This document shows, piece after piece, positions 34,103-46,044 of a stretch of 64,000 bases of DNA. How positions within the stretch are numbered: the first letter of the stretch is position 1; each line of letters begins with the position of its first letter. Source of the DNA: DASQUK01 sp963813485 (GTDB lineage: Bacteria; Actinomycetota; Acidimicrobiia; Acidimicrobiales; VFJN01); assembly GCA_963813485.1 (NCBI GenBank), contig CAWEZE010000013.1, positions 310,001 to 374,000 on the forward strand, read 5' to 3'. The notes beneath the pieces were generated by a model. The model had not been told where the DNA came from. It did no database searches and saw only the letters and a list, made by a program, of their open reading frames with translations. Made by a program: the position numbers and the translations under genes.

Positions 34103-35299
34103 GGTTTCGTTCTCCTCTGTGTGACGGCATCGAACACGGCACGGGCGATCGCCCGCTTGTCGGCCAAGGGCACCTCGCGCTCAGTGCCGTCGGCATCCAT
34201 GATCACGACGTGGTTGGTGTCGTGCTCGAACCCAGCGCCCGGACCGGTCACATCGTTGGCCACGATGAGGTCGATGCCCTTGGCGGCGAGCTTGGCTGCG
34301 GCATTCTGGCGCACTTCGTCGGTCTCCGCAGCAAAACCCACGATGGTCTGCCCGGGCCGCCTGCGCGTCCCGAGCCCGGCCAGGATGTCGGAGCGTCGGC
34401 TCGAGGGTGATCTCGGGCACGCCCGCCTGCTTCTTGAGCTTCTGCTCGGCCACCCGTGCGGGCCGGAAGTCGGCCACAGCCGCAGCCATGACCACCACGT
34501 CCGCCGAGGCCTCGGCCGCGTGCACGGCCTCCTCCATCTCGGCCGCGGTCTCGACGAGGATCAGGTCGGCCTCGGGCGGCACCGGCAGGTCGACGGTGCT
34601 GACCAGCGTGACCTTGGCACCCCGGGCGGCGGCCTCGGCCGCCAGGGCATGACCCTGCTTGCCCGACGAGCGGTTGCCCACGAAGCGGACGGGATCGATC
34701 GGCTCGCGGGTCCCGCCGGCGGTGACGAGCACGTGCAGGCCCGACAGATCCCGGCTGGCGCCGAGCGCCGCATCAACCGCCTCTACGATCGTCTCGGGCG
34801 CCGCCAGGCGTCCCTTGCCGACGTCGCCGCCCGCCAGCCGACCCTCCTCCGGGGGGACGATGGTGACCCCACGGCGGGCCAGCGTGGCGAGGTTGTCCTG
34901 CACCGCCGGGTGCTCCCACATCTCGGTGTGCATGGCGGGCGCCACGACCACCGGCGAACCCTCCCGCACGGCCAGCAGCGTGGCCGTCAACAGGTCGCTG
35001 GAGATGCCGGCGGCGTAGCTGCCGATGACCCGGGCAGTGGCCGGAGCCACCACGACGGCGTCGGCCGACCGGCCCAAGCGGGTGTGCGGGATGGGGTCGT
35101 CGTCGTGGAACAGGGACAGGTGGGCGCGCTCGGACGCCAGCGCCGAGAAGGTGGCCTCACCGACGAACCGGGTGGCGCCCCGGGTCATCACCGGGACCAC
35201 GTGTGCCCCCCGGTCGACGAGGCGCCGGCAGACGTCGATCGCCTTGTAGGCCGCGATGCCACCCGACACCCCCAGGACGATCCGCCGTCCCTCCAGCAT
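34099..35299 (-). CDS. coaBC: Phosphopantothenoylcysteine synthase/decarboxylase, frameshifted
   Basis: Two steps of CoA synthesis. The N-terminal flavin decarboxylase (CoaC, GVSGGIAAYKAIDVCRRL; VVAPAMHTEMWEHPA) and the CTP-dependent synthetase (CoaB, VTAGGTREPIDPVRFVGNRSSGKQG) are clear. At 34390-34393 one extra base breaks the frame after LEPT; removing it restores LEPT-x-DILAGLG and joins VGFAAETDEV and the C-terminus ending at 34099. The corrected length is 399 aa, normal. It lies between rpoZ and metK. Confidence 0.9.
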
Positions 35300-35311
35300 G
35301 GAGCTGAGGGC

Positions 35312-35656
35312 CTACTCGGCCCCGTCGCTCTCGCTGCCGTCGCCGGACTGCTCGTTGACGTCGACGGCCTCGACGCTCCCGGCAATCCCCGACTCGTCGG
35401 GCGCGGCCTCGCTCGGATAGGCGAGGACGATCTTGTGGCCGGCGATCTCCTCGAACGCGATCGACAGCGGCTTGCGGGCCACGGACGTGACCTGAGGCGG
35501 CACGATGGCGCCCAGGCCCTCGCCCAGCTGGTTGAAGTAGGCGTTGATCTGGCGGGCGCGCATGGCGCTCAGCGTTACCAGCGAGAACTTCGACCCGGCG
35601 CGGTCGAGCAGATCCTCGATGGAGGGATTCATCATCGTGTCCTGGCGTGAAGCCAT
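35312..35656 (-). CDS. rpoZ: RNA polymerase omega subunit
   Basis: 114 aa: NPSIEDLLDRAGSKFSLVTLSAMRARQINAYFNQL and ARKPLSIAFEEIAGHKI are the omega core that clamps beta'. The C-terminal about 30 residues are acidic (SEAAPDESGIAGSVE to DGAE). Start at 35656; ATG 35635 (MMNPSIEDLL) is the alternative, with AGGA five bases upstream. A promoter-like TAACCT lies at 35696-35701. Confidence 0.93.
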   Translation of the reverse strand: MASRQDTMMNPSIEDLLDRAGSKFSLVTLSAMRARQINAYFNQLGEGLGAIVPPQVTSVARKPLSIAFEEIAGHKIVLAYPSEAAPDESGIAGSVEAVDVNEQSGDGSESDGAE

Positions 35657-35889
35657 GCTGGCGCTACCTCGGTCGGGCCGGTTGATCGGCCGACCAGGTT
35701 ACAGCCCGGGCCCGTCGAACGGTGAATCCTCCGAACGGTGAATCCTCCGAACCGCTCGCGGCGACCCGAGGCAGGCCCGCGGCAATACGGTCCGTCGCGT
35801 CGGACTCGATACACCAGGGTCCGGAGGCGGTCTGCAGAGCCTTGTGAGCCGTTGCGGCGGTCCCTACTGCCTCGGGCCGTCTGGGGTCG
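35657..35889 (-). promoter_or_regulatory. Region upstream of rpoZ with 16-bp tandem repeats
   Basis: No gene or tRNA fits. TAACCT (minus strand, 35696-35701) is the likely rpoZ -10. Behind it CGAACGGTGAATCCTC is repeated twice in tandem (35716-35731 and 35732-35747) plus a partial third copy. The rest is GC-rich without clear features. Confidence 0.4.
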
Positions 35890-36426
35890 TCAGGCGGCGA
35901 ACCGCTTCTCGGCTGCGTCGACGATGCGATCGGCCAACGCCGGCGGTCGCAGCTCACCGGAATCGAGCACCAGCTCATAGATCGACAGGTCGGCGATGTC
36001 GACGCCGTAGAGCGCCAGGTACCGGCCACGCTCGACACGCTGGCGCTCCTCGTTGTCGGCCAGTGCCCGCTCGACGGACACCCCCTCGCGGGCCGCCACG
36101 CGCCGCGCCCGGATCCGTGGGTCGCAATCGATCCAGACGACGACCGCCGCCAATTTCTCGTTGTGCGCGATCCAGCCCGCAAGCCGCGACTCGATGACGG
36201 CACCACCGTCGCGCGCCCGGCGGGCCAGACGACTGTCGAGTTCGACGTCGACCTCGGGATTGTCGGCGACGTAGAGCCCGAACTCCGGCAGGCTCATGTT
36301 CCGCTCCGCCGCCAAGGCCCTGAACACCTCGCCGCCCGGCAGGAGTTCGAGCGAGAGGCGGTCGGCCACGCGCTGGCCGACGGTGGTGGTGCCCGAGCCC
36401 GGCGGGCCCGAGACCGTGATCAGCAA
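35890..36426 (-). CDS. Cytidylate kinase-like P-loop kinase (archaeal-type)
   Basis: 178 aa: MLITVSGPPGSGTTTVGQRVADRL, a P-loop with GSGTTT as in archaeal-type CMP kinases, then VIESRLAGWIAH and a lid-like RRVAAREGVSVERALADNEERQRVERGRY. This place, between mihF and rpoZ, is normally held by gmk (guanylate kinase), but the protein lacks Gmk features. It may phosphorylate CMP/dCMP; the true substrate is open. Confidence 0.72.
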   Translation of the reverse strand: MLITVSGPPGSGTTTVGQRVADRLSLELLPGGEVFRALAAERNMSLPEFGLYVADNPEVDVELDSRLARRARDGGAVIESRLAGWIAHNEKLAAVVVWIDCDPRIRARRVAAREGVSVERALADNEERQRVERGRYLALYGVDIADLSIYELVLDSGELRPPALADRIVDAAEKRFAA

Positions 36427-36453
36427 GTTCGGCGGGTCGCGAGAGGGTCGGCC

Positions 36454-36765
36454 CTAGAAGGCCTCGAGCAGTGATTTGCGCTGCTGGTCGCCCAGGCCCC
36501 GCACGCGGCGGGTGTCGGCGATGCCGATCTCTTCCATGGTCCGGCGGGCGCGTACCTTGCCCACGCCGGGGAGCGACTCGAGCACCGCGAGAACCTTCAT
36601 CTTGCCCACGATGTCACTGTCGTCGGCCTGATCGAGAAGCTCCTTCAGGGTCAGCGACCCCATCTTGAGCTTCTCCTTGAGCTCAGCTCGCGCGCGGCGG
36701 GCCTCGGCTGCCTTCGCAAGCGCTGCTTCGCGCTGCTCGGGAGTCAATGCAGGTGGCTGCGGCAT
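36454..36765 (-). CDS. mihF: Integration host factor, actinobacterial type
   Basis: 103 aa, MPQPPALTPEQREAALAKAAEARRARAELKEKLKMG and VLAVLESLPGVGKVRARRTMEEIGI with the helix-hairpin-helix that binds DNA. This nucleoid protein is specific to actinobacteria, unrelated to proteobacterial IHF, and supports the lineage call. Start at 36765; an ATG nine bases upstream (36774) is also possible. It lies 59 bp downstream of pyrF. Confidence 0.95.
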   Translation of the reverse strand: MPQPPALTPEQREAALAKAAEARRARAELKEKLKMGSLTLKELLDQADDSDIVGKMKVLAVLESLPGVGKVRARRTMEEIGIADTRRVRGLGDQQRKSLLEAF

Positions 36766-36824
36766 GCCGCGCACCCTAGCGCGACCCCACAGCGGAGCGG
36801 TGACAATCGCAGAGTGGGCGCCCG

Positions 36825-37553
36825 TCAGACCAGCGCCGCCACCAGCGCTCGAGCCGCCGCCACCGGGTCGTCGGCGCGGGTCACCGGCCGGCCGACCACC
36901 AACAGGTCGGCCCCGGCGTCGATGGCCTGACGCGGTGTGGCCACCCGTCCTTGATCGTCGATGGCGGACCGCTCGGGTCGGATGCCGGGCGTCGCCAGCA
37001 CGGCCGCGGGCGCGATCTGGCGGACGGTCTGGACGTCGGGGACGGCACAGACGAAGCCACCGCAGCCACCGTCGAGGCCCGCAGTCACGCGCTGGTGCAG
37101 CAGATGGGCCGACGCCTCGGGCTCGCTGGTCAGCACCGTCACCCCCATGGCCACCGGCTCGGGCAGGTCGGCACCGGCCGCGCCCTCCCGCAGCCCCTCG
37201 ACGCCGGCCCGCAGCATGGGCGCACCCCCGGCCGTGTGCAGCGTCAGATAGCGGGCACCGAGCGCCCCGAAAACGCGGGCGGACCGGCCGACCGTGTTGG
37301 GGATGTCGAGGAGCTTGACGTCGCAGAACACGTCCAGACCCATGCCCGCCAGCAACGAGATGGCTTCGGGGCCGGCGGCGCTGTAGAGCTCGAAGCCCAC
37401 CTTCATGGTGCCGAAGTAGGGGTGGAGCTGCCGCGCCAGGCGGCGGGCCGCCACCAGGTCGTCGACGTCGAGCGCGAGGACCATCCGGCTGCGCACCGAG
37501 TCGGGCACTTCCTCAGTCGTGGCCGCCGCCGGCCCCGGTTCCTCAGCCATCAA
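36825..37553 (-). CDS. pyrF: Orotidine 5'-phosphate decarboxylase
   Basis: Last step of UMP synthesis. 242 aa with MVLALDVDDLVAARRLARQL, the catalytic DVKLLDIPNTVGRSA and TPGIRPERSAIDDQGRVATP. The first about 25 residues are a non-conserved leader. The start overlaps the pyrD stop by several bases. Last gene of the pyr operon. Confidence 0.94.
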   Translation of the reverse strand: MMAEEPGPAAATTEEVPDSVRSRMVLALDVDDLVAARRLARQLHPYFGTMKVGFELYSAAGPEAISLLAGMGLDVFCDVKLLDIPNTVGRSARVFGALGARYLTLHTAGGAPMLRAGVEGLREGAAGADLPEPVAMGVTVLTSEPEASAHLLHQRVTAGLDGGCGGFVCAVPDVQTVRQIAPAAVLATPGIRPERSAIDDQGRVATPRQAIDAGADLLVVGRPVTRADDPVAAARALVAALV

Positions 37554-38507
37554 CCTCTCCGATCAGTTCGTCTATGCGGAGCACGCCCTGGCGCGCCGCC
37601 CACCCTTGCAGCTCGCGGAGCACGCGGTGGGGCGCCCGGGGATCGGCGAACGTGGCGGTGCCGACCTGGACGGCGCTGGCGCCCGCCAGCAACAGCTCGG
37701 CCGCGTCGGCGCCGCTGGCGACGCCCCCGACGCCGACGATGGGCAGCTCCGGGAGGACCCGGTGCACGTCGAACACCGCCCGCACCGCGATGGGGTGGAT
37801 GGCGGGACCCGACAGGCCTCCCCCTCGGGGCCCCGATCCCAGGCGGAAGCGGCGCGTCTCCGGGTCGATCGCCATCCCCATGACGGTGTTGACGAGCGTC
37901 ACCGCCTCGGCTCCGGCACCGTGTGCAGCGGCGGCGATCTCGTCCAGGTGGCCGACGTTCGGACTGAGCTTGGCCCAGCGGGGACGGCCGCAGCCGGCGG
38001 TCGCCGCCATGGCCGCCCGGGTGTCGTCGGCGGAGTGCGCGAACAGGTCGCGCCCCGCCTCGGTGTTGGGGCACGACAGGTTGACCTCGAGGGCGATGAC
38101 GCTGTCGGGAGCGCCCGCCATCAGGTCGGCGGCGCGGCGGTACTCGTCGATCGTGCGTCCCCAGATCGACGCCACCACCCTGGCACCCGTGGCCGCCAGT
38201 GCCGCCAGATCGTGGGCGAGCCAGGCCTCGACGCCGGGGCCCTGGAGCCCCACGGAGTTGATCATCCCCGCAGCCGTCTCGTGGACCCGCAACGGCGGAT
38301 TGCCGGGCCACGGATCGGCGTGCAGCGACTTCACGACCACCGCTCCGAGCGCAGCCAGATCGCCGTACGCGGCCAGCTCGGCGCCATGGCCGGCGGTCCC
38401 GGACGCCGTCATGATCGGGTTGGCCAGGCGCACCGAACCCACCCTCACCGCCATGTCGACCGCTTCCGCGGCCAGTGCCCGGTCCCCACGGGCGCCGAGG
38501 CGCCCGA

Positions 38508-38511
<4 letters not shown>
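37543..38511 (-). CDS. pyrD: Dihydroorotate dehydrogenase, class 1B
   Basis: 322 aa FMN enzyme. GSVRLANPIMTASGTAGHGAEL, the catalytic-Cys segment EVNLSCPNTEAGRDL and VGVGGVASGADAAELLLAGASAVQVGTATF fit the 1B class. That class usually needs the iron-sulfur flavoprotein subunit PyrK, which is not next to it here; electrons would have to go to another acceptor or to a PyrK coded elsewhere. The ATG at 38511 overlaps the carB stop as ATGA. Confidence 0.92.
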
Positions 38512-41828
<3,317 letters not shown>

Positions 41829-43064
41829 TCAGTCGCCTCCCGAACGGCGCCCGAGTCCGCCCGAGGCGACGGGTTCCGGCGTGTCGAGCCCGAGGTCATG
41901 GGTTCCGCTTTCGGAACTCATGACCTCGCCCTCCAGCCGGTGGAACCCATTGCCCCGGCTGGCGTCCATCAACGTCGCGAACTCGCGGAAGAGGTAGGCG
42001 GCGTCGTGGGGACCGGGGCCCGCCTCCGGGTGGTACTGCACGCCGAAGGCTCGCAACCACGCGCTGCGGACCCCCTCGATCACTCCGTCGTTGAGGTTGA
42101 CGTGGGTGACCTCGACGTCCGCGCCCATCGATCCGTCGACCACGGCGTAGTTGTGGTTCTGGCTGGTGATCTCCACTCGTCCCGTGGCCAACCGGCGGAC
42201 GGGATGGTTGCCGCCGTGGTGGCCGAACGGCAGCTTGTGGGTAGCCCCGCCCAGCGCGGTGGCCAGAAGCTGGTGGCCGAGGCAGATGCCGAAGATCGGC
42301 ACCACGCCCAGGAGCTCGCGGACGGCGCTGACCGCGTAGCCGACCGCCGCCGGGTCGCCGGGGCCGTTGGAGAGGAACACGCCGTCGGGCTCGAGGGCGA
42401 GCACCTCGGCGGGCGGCATGCCCGCCGGGACGACGGTGACCCGGCCCAGGCCTGCGAGGTGCCGCAGGATCGTCCGCTTGATGCCGAAGTCGTAGGCGAC
42501 GACGCGGCGGGGTGGCGGAATGGACCGAGCGGAGCCCACCCTGACCGGCAGCGTGTAGGGCCCAGTGCAGGTGACGGTCGCCACCAGGTCGCAGCCGTCG
42601 GTGCCGGGCTCGGCGGCGGCCGCCGCCTTCAGCGTCGCCTCGTCGGCGCTGCCGAAGGCCCCCGAGAGCGCGCCGAACTCCCGGATGTGGCGGGTCAATC
42701 GCCGGGTGTCGACCCCCGCGATGGCGGGCACGCCATGGCGCCGGAGGTAGTCGTCGAGGTCGCCGCTGGCGCGCCAATTGGAGCGGCGCCGGGCCAGGTC
42801 CCGCACCACGACCCCCCGGCAGAACGGCCGGCGGCTCTCGTCGTCGTCGGCGTTGACCCCGTAGTTGCCGATATGGGAACCCGTGAAGGTGATGATCTGT
42901 CCTGCGTAGGACGGGTCGGAGATCACCTCCTGGTAGCCCGACAGCACGGTGTTGAAGACCACTTCACCGGTGGCGACGCCTGCGGCTGGCTCCGCCCCGA
43001 CCAGCTCGCCCTCGAAGGTCGTCCCGTCGGCCAGGACGAGCAGCCCCTCCCGGAGGGCCGTCAC
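41829..43064 (-). CDS. carA: Carbamoyl-phosphate synthase small subunit
   Basis: Glutamine amidotransferase subunit, 411 aa. N-terminal LVLADGTTFEGELVG and GVVFNTVLSGYQEVISDPSYAGQI-like segment; class I GATase with catalytic Cys in GICLGHQLLATALGG and His/Glu near VQYHPEAGPGPHDA. The protein should end soon after LFREFATLM; instead about 45 residues follow that are coded by a palindromic repeat (41891-41955). Start GTG 43064; the open frame upstream covers the ArgR box. Confidence 0.94.
   Translation of the reverse strand: MTALREGLLVLADGTTFEGELVGAEPAAGVATGEVVFNTVLSGYQEVISDPSYAGQIITFTGSHIGNYGVNADDDESRRPFCRGVVVRDLARRRSNWRASGDLDDYLRRHGVPAIAGVDTRRLTRHIREFGALSGAFGSADEATLKAAAAAEPGTDGCDLVATVTCTGPYTLPVRVGSARSIPPPRRVVAYDFGIKRTILRHLAGLGRVTVVPAGMPPAEVLALEPDGVFLSNGPGDPAAVGYAVSAVRELLGVVPIFGICLGHQLLATALGGATHKLPFGHHGGNHPVRRLATGRVEITSQNHNYAVVDGSMGADVEVTHVNLNDGVIEGVRSAWLRAFGVQYHPEAGPGPHDAAYLFREFATLMDASRGNGFHRLEGEVMSSESGTHDLGLDTPEPVASGGLGRRSGGD
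41891..41955 (-). repeat. Palindromic repeat in the 3' end of carA
   Basis: Arms CGAGGTCATGGGTTCCG (41891-41907) and CGGAACTCATGACCTCG (41912-41928) pair over 17 bp with one mismatch; next to it CCAGCCGG and CCGGCTGG form a second 8-bp inverted repeat ending at about 41955. The first arm recurs in the ruvX-alaS gap (57272-57289). It is translated as the extra CarA C-terminus. Confidence 0.65.
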
Positions 43065-43133
43065 GCCCGCACTCCGATGCGGCGTCCGTCGTGGCGGGAT
43101 CTCGGCGTGTGAGGCGCCAGTTCGCCGCTGTTC

Positions 43134-43147
43134 TGCATAGTCATGCA
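43134..43147 (-). promoter_or_regulatory. ArgR-type box upstream of carA
   Basis: Perfect inverted repeat TGCAT-AGTC-ATGCA, 14 bp, 70 bp upstream of the carA GTG and 20 bp after the pyrC stop. It differs by one base from the box over the argC promoter. Next to it, TGACC-TCC-GGTCA (43156-43168) includes the pyrC stop codon. This gives carAB a second, arginine-responsive entry within the pyr operon (inference). Confidence 0.65.
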
Positions 43148-43167
43148 AGCTAGCGCATGACCTCCGG

Positions 43168-44451
43168 TCACCGCTGGGCCTCGGCGTCGACCACCACCGG
43201 CTCCCCCGCCAGCAGCGTGTGGCGGACCCTCCCGGCGAGCGTCATCCCTGCGTAGGGGGTGTTGCGGCTGCGGCTCGCCAGCGCCACCGGGTCGACGGTC
43301 CACGTCGCCGCCGGGTCGACCACGCACAGGTTGGCGGGTCGGCCGGCCTCGATCGGGCCACCATGGCGATCCCTGACCCCCAGCAGCGCCGCCGGGCGCC
43401 ACGACAGCAGTGCCAGCAGGTCGACGATCGGCAGGTCGAGGTGGGTCAGCGCCAGGGCCAGCGCCGTCTCCAGGCCGAGCATGCCCGGCGGCGCCTGGTC
43501 GAACGGCTGCTCCTTGGCCTCGGGCGCATGCGGGGCATGGTCGGTGGCGATGCAGTCGATGGCCCCATCGGCCAGCCCCTCGCGGACGGCGGCGACGTCG
43601 TCGTCCGTGCGCAGCGGCGGGTTCACCTTGAACACCGGGTCGTAGGACGCGCAGCGCTCGTCGGTGAGCGTGAAGTGGTGCGGCGTGACCTCGCAGGTCA
43701 CGGGCAGGCCCTCGGCCTTGGCCGCCGCCACCAGCTCCACGGACCGACGGGTCGACAGGTGCTGGAAGTGGACCCGGCCGCCGGTGAGGCGGGCCAGCGC
43801 GATGTCGCGCATGACCATCAGCTCCTCGGCCTCCGCGGGCTGGCCGGGGATGCCGAGCCGGGACGACCACGCGCCCTCGTGCATGGCCCCGCCGGCGGCC
43901 AGCACGTCGTCCTCGCAGTGCTGCGCCAGCGTGACGCCCAGGCCCCGGGCGTACTCGAGGGCCCGGCGCATGAGCCGACCATCCTGCACCCCGTTGCCGT
44001 CGTCCGTGAACAACCGCACGCCCAGCGCCGCCAGCTCGGCCATCGGCGTGAGCTGGGCACCCTGGCGCCCCACGGTGATGGCGGCCGCAGTGCGGACGTC
44101 GCAGCAGGTGCCTCGGCCGAGCTCCAGCACCTCGCGGGCCACGCCGGCGGAGTCGACGGGCGGATCGGTGTTCGGCATGGCGAGCACGCAGGTGAACCCG
44201 CCCAGGGCCGCGGCGCGCGCTCCCGTCTCGACGGTCTCCGCCTCCTCCCGTCCCGGCTGGCGCAGGTGGGCGTGGAGGTCGACCAGGCCCGGCGCCACCA
44301 CGCACCCTCCGGCGTCTAGGACGACGTCGGCGGCGAGATCGGATCCGTCGGCCACCACGGCGGCGATGCGTCCGTCCTCGACGGCCACGTCCGCCACCCG
44401 CTCGCCGCCGGCGTCGACGACCCGGCCCCCGCGGATCAGCACCGACTTCAA
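43168..44451 (-). CDS. pyrC: Dihydroorotase
   Basis: 427 aa amidohydrolase. LIRGGRVVDAGGERVADVAV, zinc ligands in GLVDLHAHLRQPGREEAETV, lysine region FTDDGNGVQDG, and DCIATDHAPHAPEAKE. Third step of the pyrimidine pathway. I start at TTG 44451: AGGGGA lies three bases upstream and it overlaps the pyrB stop as TTGA; GTG 44442 is the alternative. Confidence 0.94.
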   Translation of the reverse strand: MKSVLIRGGRVVDAGGERVADVAVEDGRIAAVVADGSDLAADVVLDAGGCVVAPGLVDLHAHLRQPGREEAETVETGARAAALGGFTCVLAMPNTDPPVDSAGVAREVLELGRGTCCDVRTAAAITVGRQGAQLTPMAELAALGVRLFTDDGNGVQDGRLMRRALEYARGLGVTLAQHCEDDVLAAGGAMHEGAWSSRLGIPGQPAEAEELMVMRDIALARLTGGRVHFQHLSTRRSVELVAAAKAEGLPVTCEVTPHHFTLTDERCASYDPVFKVNPPLRTDDDVAAVREGLADGAIDCIATDHAPHAPEAKEQPFDQAPPGMLGLETALALALTHLDLPIVDLLALLSWRPAALLGVRDRHGGPIEAGRPANLCVVDPAATWTVDPVALASRSRNTPYAGMTLAGRVRHTLLAGEPVVVDAEAQR

Positions 44452-45365
44452 CGTTCCCCTCCCGATCCCAGCAGCTCGAACAGCACGGCCATACGCACGG
44501 CGACGCCGTTGCGCACCTGGTCGGTCACGACCGAGCGGGGCAGGTCGGCCACGTCGGCAGCGATCTCGACGCCCCGGTTCATCGGGCCCGGATGCATCAC
44601 GATGGCCTTGTCGCCCAGCAGGTCGACCCGCGAGCGGGTGAGCCCGTAGCGCGCGGTGTACTCCCGCAGCGACGGCACCAGCGCCTCGGTCATGCGCTCG
44701 CGCTGCATCCGCAGCAGGTACACGACGTCGACCTTCGGCAGCACCCCGTCGAGGTCGTGGCTCACCGCCACTGGCCAGCCATCCAGGCTCGGCGGCAGCA
44801 GGGTCGGGGGCGCCACCAGGGTGACCTCGGCTCCGAGCTTGGTGAACGCCCAGGCGTCGCTGCGTGCCACCCGGCTGTGCTTCACGTCGCCGACCACGGC
44901 GATGCGCAACCCATCGACACCCCCCAGGTGCTCGCGCATCGTGTAGCAGTCGAGCAGCGCCTGGGTGGGGTGCTCGTGCCAGCCGTCGCCGGCGTTGATC
45001 ACGCTGCCCGACACCCACTTGGTGATCTGGTGGGGCACGCCGGCGGAGCGGTGGCGCACGACGATGGCGTCGACCCCCATGGCCTCGATGGTCTCGACGG
45101 TGTCGCGCAGCGATTCGCCCTTGTTGACCGCCGACGCCGACACCGAGAAGCTCAGGGTGTCGGCCGAGAGCCGCTTGGCCGCCTGCTCGAAACTCAGGCG
45201 GGTCCGGGTGGAGTCCTCGTAGAACAGCCAGGTGACCGTGCGCCCCTGGAGCGCCGGCACTTTGGGCATACGGCGCCGGCTCACCTCGACGAAGCTGTCG
45301 GTCAGGTCGAGCAGGTGCTCGATGTCGTCGCCATCGAGGCCCTCGATCCCCAGCAGGTGCTTCAT
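44448..45365 (-). CDS. pyrB: Aspartate carbamoyltransferase catalytic subunit
   Basis: 305 aa. Carbamoyl phosphate site STRTRLSFE (52-60), HRSAGVPHQI, HPTQALLDCY and VMHPGPMNRG are all present. No regulatory PyrI is nearby. ATG 45365 overlaps the pyrR stop as ATGA. Second gene of the operon, translationally linked to pyrR. Confidence 0.96.
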   Translation of the reverse strand: MKHLLGIEGLDGDDIEHLLDLTDSFVEVSRRRMPKVPALQGRTVTWLFYEDSTRTRLSFEQAAKRLSADTLSFSVSASAVNKGESLRDTVETIEAMGVDAIVVRHRSAGVPHQITKWVSGSVINAGDGWHEHPTQALLDCYTMREHLGGVDGLRIAVVGDVKHSRVARSDAWAFTKLGAEVTLVAPPTLLPPSLDGWPVAVSHDLDGVLPKVDVVYLLRMQRERMTEALVPSLREYTARYGLTRSRVDLLGDKAIVMHPGPMNRGVEIAADVADLPRSVVTDQVRNGVAVRMAVLFELLGSGGER

Positions 45366-45934
45366 CGGCCTTTCACCACCTCGCCGAGCTCGACGCCGTC
45401 GAGGGTGGCGTTGACCACCTCGTCGTGCCGGGTGGGCAGGTTCTTCCCGACGTAGTCGGGGCGGATCGGCAGCTCGCGGTGGCCCCGGTCGACCATGACC
45501 GCCAGCTGGACCGCTTGCGGCCGCCCGTAGGTGTGCACGGCGTCGAGCGCCGCCCGGATCGTGCGCCCGGTGAACAGCACGTCGTCGACGAGGACCACCA
45601 CCTGGCCGGTGAGGTCGACCGGGATGTCGGTCACCGCCGAGGGCAGGACCGGCCGCAGGCCGATGTCGTCGCGGTGGAAGGCGACGTCGAGCGAGCCCAG
45701 CGGCGGCCGGGCGCCGTCGATCTTCTCCAGCGCTTCGGCCAGCGCCTCGGCAAAGTTCACCCCGCCTGTCTGCAGCCCGATCAGCACCACCTGGTCGGGC
45801 CCGTGGTTGCGCTCGAGGATCTCGTGCGCCATCCGCCACACGGCCCGGCGAACGTCGTCGGCGTCGAGCACCTGGGTGCGGGCATGGAAAACGCCCCCGA
45901 ACGGGGGCGTGCTACGTCGTTCGCGCTCTGCCAA
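45362..45934 (-). CDS. pyrR: Pyrimidine operon regulator PyrR / uracil phosphoribosyltransferase
   Basis: 190 aa. PRPP loop VVVLVDDVLFTGRTIRAAL, LDVAFHRDDIG and MVDRGHRELPIRPDYVGKNLPT are typical. PyrR binds pyr mRNA leaders when UMP is high. Start TTG 45934 has GGGGAGG seven bases upstream; GTG 45871 is the alternative, since residues 1-21 are coded by a terminator-like hairpin and are not conserved. First gene of the pyr operon. Confidence 0.93.
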   Translation of the reverse strand: MAERERRSTPPFGGVFHARTQVLDADDVRRAVWRMAHEILERNHGPDQVVLIGLQTGGVNFAEALAEALEKIDGARPPLGSLDVAFHRDDIGLRPVLPSAVTDIPVDLTGQVVVLVDDVLFTGRTIRAALDAVHTYGRPQAVQLAVMVDRGHRELPIRPDYVGKNLPTRHDEVVNATLDGVELGEVVKGR

Positions 45935-45981
45935 TCGGGGACCTCCCCGTGTCCTGTCCGTGCGGGTCTCGCAGGACCCGC
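45885..45981 (-). promoter_or_regulatory. pyr leader: PyrR-type RNA hairpin, masked ribosome site, terminator-like hairpin
   Basis: Minus strand, in order: the hairpin GCGGGTC-CTGCGA-GACCCGC (45962-45981), whose loop strand GGTCCTGCGAGACC matches the PyrR-binding consensus ARUCCNGNGAGGYU at most positions; GGGG-AGGT-CCCC (45937-45948), which buries the pyrR ribosome binding site; and ACGCCCCC/GGGGGCGT followed by TTTT (45885-45910). A -10-like TAGCGT lies upstream at 45999-46004. Confidence 0.65.
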
Positions 45982-46044
45982 TTCACGGTCAGACGGGCAC
46001 GCTAGCAGCGCTGCCGGCGTGGCACGCGCATCCCCGTGCGGTGG

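Noticed and set aside
34099..34110. SAM riboswitch before metK
   Set aside because: metK overlaps the coaBC stop by four bases, so there is no leader.
35657..35889. Possible tRNA upstream of rpoZ, suggested by a GTATCGAGTCC-like stretch
   Set aside because: No T-loop GGTTCGAATCC pattern, no matching acceptor stem and no anticodon arm could be folded.
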